A stretch of 9,960 nt of DNA, from positions 1-9,960 of the forward strand of contig JAISND010000150.1 of the NCBI GenBank assembly GCA_031276615.1, given 5' to 3'. A program made the translations under genes and the position numbers. The notes below the pieces were generated by a model. That model worked only from the letters and a program-made list of their open reading frames with translations, was not told the origin of the DNA and did no database searches. Position 1 is the stretch's first letter; each line of letters starts with the position of its first letter. Shown here piece by piece: positions 6,402-9,960 of the stretch. The DNA is from Treponema sp. Lineage in GTDB: Bacteria; Spirochaetota; Spirochaetia; Treponematales; Breznakiellaceae.

Positions 6402-7733
6402 ATGGCGCTTAAAGGATTGGATATATTCAAGCTGACCCCCAAAACGAACTGCAAGGACTGCGGCAGCCCAACCTGTATGGCCTTTGCCATGAAGGTGGCC
6501 CAGGGCGCGACTACCATTGATAAATGCCCCCATATGTCGGCGGAATCCCTCAAGGTCCTGGGCGAAGCCACCGAGCCTCCGATGAAGAACATCAAGATCG
6601 GATCGGGCGGGGCGGAACACAGCCTTGGCGGCGAAACGGTGCTCTTCAGGCACGACAAGACCTTTGTGTCCCGCTGTCTGTACGGCGTAAGCATCCGCGC
6701 GGACTGCGCGGACAGGGCCATTGCCGATCTCGGGAAGATCGATTACGAGCGCATCGGCGAGCACATGTATGTGGAGCTTGTCAGCGTGGAATACACCGGC
6801 GACAGAGACGCCTGGCTTGAGACGGTGAAGAAAGCCCTCGCGGCGGAACGCACCCTTGTCCTTGAGGTAAAGGACGCCGGCGCCGCCCAGGCCGCACTGG
6901 AACTCGCCGGGAACAAAAAGCCCCTGCTTGACGCCGCCGACGAATCCAACTACAAAGAGATGAACGATCTTGCCGTAAAATACGGCGTTACCCTCGGCGT
7001 CGGCGGAAAGGATCTCAACAGCCTCCACGACACCGTCGCGGCCATCGAGGGCCTTGGAAACAAAAATCTCGTTATTGACGTTGGCGCGGTTTCCATTAAA
7101 GACGCCTTTGCGAAGACGGTGCAGATCCGCCGGGCCGCGCTCAAGGACGAAGATCGAACCTTCGGTTATCCTTCGCTCGTCAACGTCGCGAAACTTGCCC
7201 CCCAAAACCCCGATCTCCAGACGGCCCTTGCCGCGCTCTTTACGGTAAAGTACGGCTCCATCATCATCATGGAAAGCATGAGCTACGCCCAGGCCCTGCC
7301 GCTGTACGGGCTGCGGCAGAATATCTACACCGATCCCCAGAAGCCAATGAAGGTCGAACCGGGCATTTACCCGCTGAACGGCGCCGATGAAAACGCCATC
7401 TGCGCGACCACGGTGGACTTTGCCCTTACCTACTTCATCGTTTCAGGCGAACTGGAGCGTTCCGGAGTGCCGGTGAATCTGCTGATTTCCGACGCCGGAG
7501 GCTATTCGGTGCTTACCGCCTGGGCGGCGGGGAAACTTTCCGCCAGTTCCATCGCGCGGTTTATCAAGGAAAACAACATTGAAGGCAAGATCAAGAATCA
7601 CAACCTGATCATTCCCGGCAAGGTGGCGGTACTCAAGGGCGAGCTTGAGGAAAACCTGCCAGGATGGAAAATTATTGTTGCGCCTAACGAAGCGGTTGGC
7701 GCGGTCAAGTTCCTTAAGGAACTGAAAATATAA
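6402..7733 (+). CDS. acsC: Corrinoid iron-sulfur protein, large subunit
   Basis: This is the large subunit of CFeSP. It holds a low-potential [4Fe-4S] cluster used to reactivate the cobalt, and the corrinoid-binding domain. The 443 residues match AcsC/CdhE. C17, C20, C25 and C42 form the N-terminal C-x2-C-x4-C-x16-C cluster motif, the same spacing as in the Moorella protein. The middle barrel begins with the IGSGGAEHSLGGE segment (about residues 66-78). The C-terminal corrinoid domain includes DAGGYSVLTAWAAGKL (364-379), a strongly conserved stretch of this family. AAGGAG (6390-6395) stands 6 bases before the ATG and begins right after the acsD stop. acsE follows after 17 bases. The reductive activase that normally services this subunit (AcsV type) is not encoded in the window. 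Confidence 0.97.
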   Translation: MALKGLDIFKLTPKTNCKDCGSPTCMAFAMKVAQGATTIDKCPHMSAESLKVLGEATEPPMKNIKIGSGGAEHSLGGETVLFRHDKTFVSRCLYGVSIRADCADRAIADLGKIDYERIGEHMYVELVSVEYTGDRDAWLETVKKALAAERTLVLEVKDAGAAQAALELAGNKKPLLDAADESNYKEMNDLAVKYGVTLGVGGKDLNSLHDTVAAIEGLGNKNLVIDVGAVSIKDAFAKTVQIRRAALKDEDRTFGYPSLVNVAKLAPQNPDLQTALAALFTVKYGSIIIMESMSYAQALPLYGLRQNIYTDPQKPMKVEPGIYPLNGADENAICATTVDFALTYFIVSGELERSGVPVNLLISDAGGYSVLTAWAAGKLSASSIARFIKENNIEGKIKNHNLIIPGKVAVLKGELEENLPGWKIIVAPNEAVGAVKFLKELKI

Positions 7734-7750
7734 GGCCCAGGGAGAAAATT

Positions 7751-8536
7751 ATGGGAAAATTTATAACGATAGGCGAACGCATTCACTGTATTTCGCCGGC
7801 AATCCGCGCCGCCATGGAATCTATGGACCCCGAGCCCATTCTGAAGCGGGCAAAGGAACAGCTTGACGCCGGCGCGGTGTACCTTGACGTGAACATCGGC
7901 CCCGCCGAAAAGAACGGCCCGGATCTTATGAAGTGGGCGGTAAAGCTGCTTCAGGAAAATTTCGATAATGTTCCCCTCTGCCTGGATACCGCGAACAAGA
8001 AAGCCATTGAGGCGGGAATTTCCGTGTACAACAGCAGCAAGGGCAAGCCCATTGTCAATTCCGCCGACGCCGGCGACCGGATTTCCAACATCGATCTGGC
8101 GGCGGCAAACGGCGCCATCTGCATCGCCCTCTGCGCCAAGCAGGGCGTCCCCGCGGACAACGACGAGCGCATGGCTTACTGCCAGGAAATGCTTGAGCAC
8201 GGCATGGAACTGGGCATGGAGGCCGAGGATCTCTGGTTCGATCCGCTTTTCCTTGTTATCAAGGGAATGCAGGACAAACAGACCCAGGTGCTGGATTTTA
8301 TCCGCCAGCTTCGTGACATGGGTTTCAATTCAACCGGCGGCCTTTCCAACGTTTCCAACATGATGCCCAAACATATCCGTCCCATCATGGACTCGGTAAT
8401 GGTCGCCATGGCGATTAACAACGGCCTTACCTCGGCCATCGTCAATCCCTGCGATCAGCGGCTTATGGAAACCATCAAGTCGGCGGATATTATTATGAAC
8501 AACAGCCTCTACGCGGATTCGTATCTGGAAATTTAA
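7751..8536 (+). CDS. acsE: 5-methyltetrahydrofolate:corrinoid iron-sulfur protein methyltransferase
   Basis: AcsE (MeTr) transfers the N5-methyl group of methyl-tetrahydrofolate to cob(I)amide of the AcsC/AcsD protein, joining the methyl and carbonyl branches. The 261 residues form a pterin-binding TIM barrel of the usual length (262 in Moorella). Folate-site residues are recognisable: GER near the N-terminus (8-10), D79 in LCLDT (Moorella D75), N103 in VNS (N96), D164 in WFDP (D160) and N200 in GLSN (N199), which hydrogen-bonds the methylated N5 region. AGGGAGA (7739-7745) precedes the ATG by 5-6 bases. The gene lies 17 bases after acsC and is followed by a hairpin at 8559-8584. It could be confused with the methionine-synthase folate domain, but the short stand-alone form and the neighbours settle it. 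Confidence 0.97.
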   Translation: MGKFITIGERIHCISPAIRAAMESMDPEPILKRAKEQLDAGAVYLDVNIGPAEKNGPDLMKWAVKLLQENFDNVPLCLDTANKKAIEAGISVYNSSKGKPIVNSADAGDRISNIDLAAANGAICIALCAKQGVPADNDERMAYCQEMLEHGMELGMEAEDLWFDPLFLVIKGMQDKQTQVLDFIRQLRDMGFNSTGGLSNVSNMMPKHIRPIMDSVMVAMAINNGLTSAIVNPCDQRLMETIKSADIIMNNSLYADSYLEI

Positions 8537-8558
8537 CCCCCTGCGAGGCTGCAATGAG

Positions 8559-8584
8559 AACCCCGGGGCAAGGCTTCCGGGGTT
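8559..8584 (+). terminator. Hairpin after acsE (terminator-like or mRNA-stabilising, no T-run)
   Basis: AACCCCGG (8559-8566) is perfectly complementary to CCGGGGTT (8577-8584) around a 10-base loop. The bases after it, ATGGTCCC, contain no T-run, so full termination is unlikely. Placed 22 bases after the acsE stop, it could trim expression of the downstream folC frame or protect the acs mRNA 3' end. Confidence 0.5.
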
Positions 8585-8618
8585 ATGGTCCCGCCTTCCC
8601 GTTAAAAAGGATCTGAAC

Positions 8619-9960
8619 CTGCGCGGCAAAACATTTTTTTTCGCGGCTGAAAGCTCCGCCGGTAACGCGGCGGATTCTTCTTTTAACGGTTCCGCGGAAG
8701 TTTTTTCCTGGCTTTCACGGTTTATCAATCTTGAAAAGGGGCAGACGCCGAAGAGTTTCCGCCTGGACAGGATGGAATTCCTTGCCGCCCTGGCGGGGCA
8801 TCCCGAGCGCTGCGCCCCCTCGATCCATATCGCCGGTTCCAAGGGCAAGGGTTCCGTAACGGGGATGCTTTCTTCGATGCTTGAAGCCGCCGGCCGCCGG
8901 GTTGCCCGCTACATGTCGCCCCACGTGAGTGATTACCGGGAGCGGATCAGCCTGGGATCCGTCTTTTTTGACGAGGAGGTGTACCGCGCCGCGGGCGCTG
9001 AACTGCGGCGCGTCGCCGAATCCCTGGGCCCGGACAATTCCGGCGCGGCGTCATGCCCCGCGGACCCGGCCCCCGGCGGCGCAGTCCCCGGCGGCGCAGT
9101 CCCCGGCGGCCTCTTTGACCCCCGCCGTGAAGAAGGGGAGGGGCCGAGTTTTTTCGAGCTTCTCACCCTTTACTTTTTTCTCTGCGCCCGCCGGGGAAAC
9201 TGTGATGTGATGACCGTGGAAACGGGCATGGGGGGCCGGCTGGATTCCACGAATATTGTTGATCCCCTGGTTTCGGCGATCACCGTTATTGAACTTGAAC
9301 ACACCGAATTTCTGGGCAATACCCTTGCCGCCGTTGCCGGCGAAAAGGCGGGGATTATAAAGCCGGGGCGTCCCCTGGTTCTGGGCGAACAGCCCCCCGA
9401 GGCGCTTGGGGTGTTCCGGAAGCGGGCCGCCGAAAAAGGCAGCCCCCTCCTGTATCTTCCCGAAATCGCGGAGGTGGAAAATATCCGCGTCCGGCGGAGC
9501 GGTACGGAATTCCGCCTGGGTTTCAGAAAGCCGGGATTTTTCGAAGCGCCCCTGGAACTCTACGTTCCCGTGCCCGGGGCGGTTTATGCCCGGAACGCCG
9601 CGCTTGCGGTTGCGGCCCTTAAAACAGCCTTTCCGGATACCGGGGAGGACGCCGTCCGCCGGGGGCTTGAGCGGTTCAGAATCCCCGCCCGCTTTGAGCT
9701 TGTCCGGAAGGAACCGCCGGTGATCATCGACGGGGCGCACACGCCGGGAAGCGCCGCCCGCTGCTGTGAAACCTTCCGCGATCTCTACGGGGAGGGGGGC
9801 ATACTCCTCTTCGGCTGCGCGGCGGGCAAGAACGCCGGCGCCATGGCGGAAGTTCTGCTTCCCCATTTTTCCCGTCTTGTCATTACCACCCCAGGAACCT
9901 TCAAGATAAGCGAGCCGGAAAAGGTATACGACATTTTCCGGGCCGCCCCCGGCGCCCCCC
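8619..9960 (+). CDS. folC: FolC-type folylpolyglutamate synthase/dihydrofolate synthase (3' truncated; start unresolved)
   Basis: FolC is a Mur-ligase-fold ATP-dependent enzyme that adds glutamates to folates and, in many bacteria, makes dihydrofolate from dihydropteroate. Numbering from 8619: a P-loop variant GSKGKGS (73-79), SPH..DYRERI after it, GMGGRLDSTN (203-212), HTEFLGNTLAAVAGEKAGI (about 228-246), and DGAHTPGS (371-378) of the C-terminal domain. The frame is still open at the window end. The conserved N-terminus (SWLSRFINLEKG) begins near 8706, but no ATG, GTG or TTG lies in frame between the upstream stop (8496-8498) and the ATG at 8772. I chose CTG 8619 because AAAAAGGA (8604-8611) is 7 bases before it; this is uncertain. 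A PGGAV-coding tandem repeat (9071-9110) lies in an insert. Folate polyglutamylation fits a pathway that runs on tetrahydrofolate. Confidence 0.85.
   Translation, partial: MRGKTFFFAAESSAGNAADSSFNGSAEVFSWLSRFINLEKGQTPKSFRLDRMEFLAALAGHPERCAPSIHIAGSKGKGSVTGMLSSMLEAAGRRVARYMSPHVSDYRERISLGSVFFDEEVYRAAGAELRRVAESLGPDNSGAASCPADPAPGGAVPGGAVPGGLFDPRREEGEGPSFFELLTLYFFLCARRGNCDVMTVETGMGGRLDSTNIVDPLVSAITVIELEHTEFLGNTLAAVAGEKAGIIKPGRPLVLGEQPPEALGVFRKRAAEKGSPLLYLPEIAEVENIRVRRSGTEFRLGFRKPGFFEAPLELYVPVPGAVYARNAALAVAALKTAFPDTGEDAVRRGLERFRIPARFELVRKEPPVIIDGAHTPGSAARCCETFRDLYGEGGILLFGCAAGKNAGAMAEVLLPHFSRLVITTPGTFKISEPEKVYDIFRAAPGAP
9071..9110 (+). repeat. 15-bp tandem repeat inside folC (2.7 copies)
   Basis: The unit CCCCGGCGGCGCAGT occurs at 9071-9085 and 9086-9100, and the first ten bases occur again at 9101-9110. 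It is in frame and codes for PGGAVPGGAVPGG. It lies in a low-complexity insert between the N-terminal P-loop region and the conserved FFELLTLYFF segment of FolC. A multiple-of-three unit can change copy number without breaking the frame. Confidence 0.85.

Noticed and set aside
8554..8616. Stand-alone 20-codon ORF with GAGG upstream, between acsE and folC
   Set aside because: It contains the 8559-8584 hairpin and resembles nothing known. It is kept only as one possible 5' end of folC through a frameshift.
8933..9166. 77-residue antisense open frame with Pro/Gly/Ser repeats
   Set aside because: It is the reverse reading of the 15-bp tandem repeat in folC, with no independent evidence for a gene.

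Overview
The window is dominated by one co-directional, tightly packed operon on the + strand. It encodes the carbonyl branch of the Wood-Ljungdahl (reductive acetyl-CoA) pathway in the order acsA/cooS, cooC, acsB, acsD, acsC, acsE, followed by a folC-type gene that runs off the right edge. All five catalytic or carrier proteins look full length, and the diagnostic metal-ligand cysteines and folate-site residues are in place. The host is therefore probably a homoacetogen or another anaerobe that uses this pathway. The bacterial-type two-subunit corrinoid protein, the long single-chain AcsB and the Shine-Dalgarno-led genes point to a bacterium. My best guess is an acetogenic termite-gut spirochete of the Treponema primitia type, but that rests on general resemblance and not on any decisive marker in the window.

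Layout. Bases 1-273 hold the 3' end of a DcuC-like membrane transporter, with about 42% G+C by hand count. Bases 274-597 hold no gene. They carry a series of hairpins (two look like diverged copies of one palindromic repeat), a clear Rho-independent terminator at 439-466, a good sigma-70-like promoter at 492-519 and a GC-rich structured leader. The operon follows: acsA 598-2493 (TTG start), cooC 2534-3304, acsB 3301-5430 (ATGA overlap with cooC), acsD 5448-6389, acsC 6402-7733, acsE 7751-8536. A hairpin lies at 8559-8584. The folC reading frame then runs to the window end, but no ATG, GTG or TTG lies ahead of its conserved N-terminus.

How the genes work together. AcsA reduces CO2 to CO. AcsE moves the methyl group from methyl-tetrahydrofolate to the cobalt of the AcsC/AcsD corrinoid iron-sulfur protein. 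AcsB joins methyl, CO and CoA into acetyl-CoA. CooC is an ATPase that helps load nickel into AcsA and/or AcsB. FolC would add glutamates to the folate cofactor that carries the methyl group. The corrinoid-protein reactivase (acsV) and the methyl-branch genes are not in the window.

The operon itself is a known system. The least expected points are the missing canonical start of folC, its position directly behind acsE, the gene order with one maturation ATPase coupled to acsB, and the structured region upstream of acsA.
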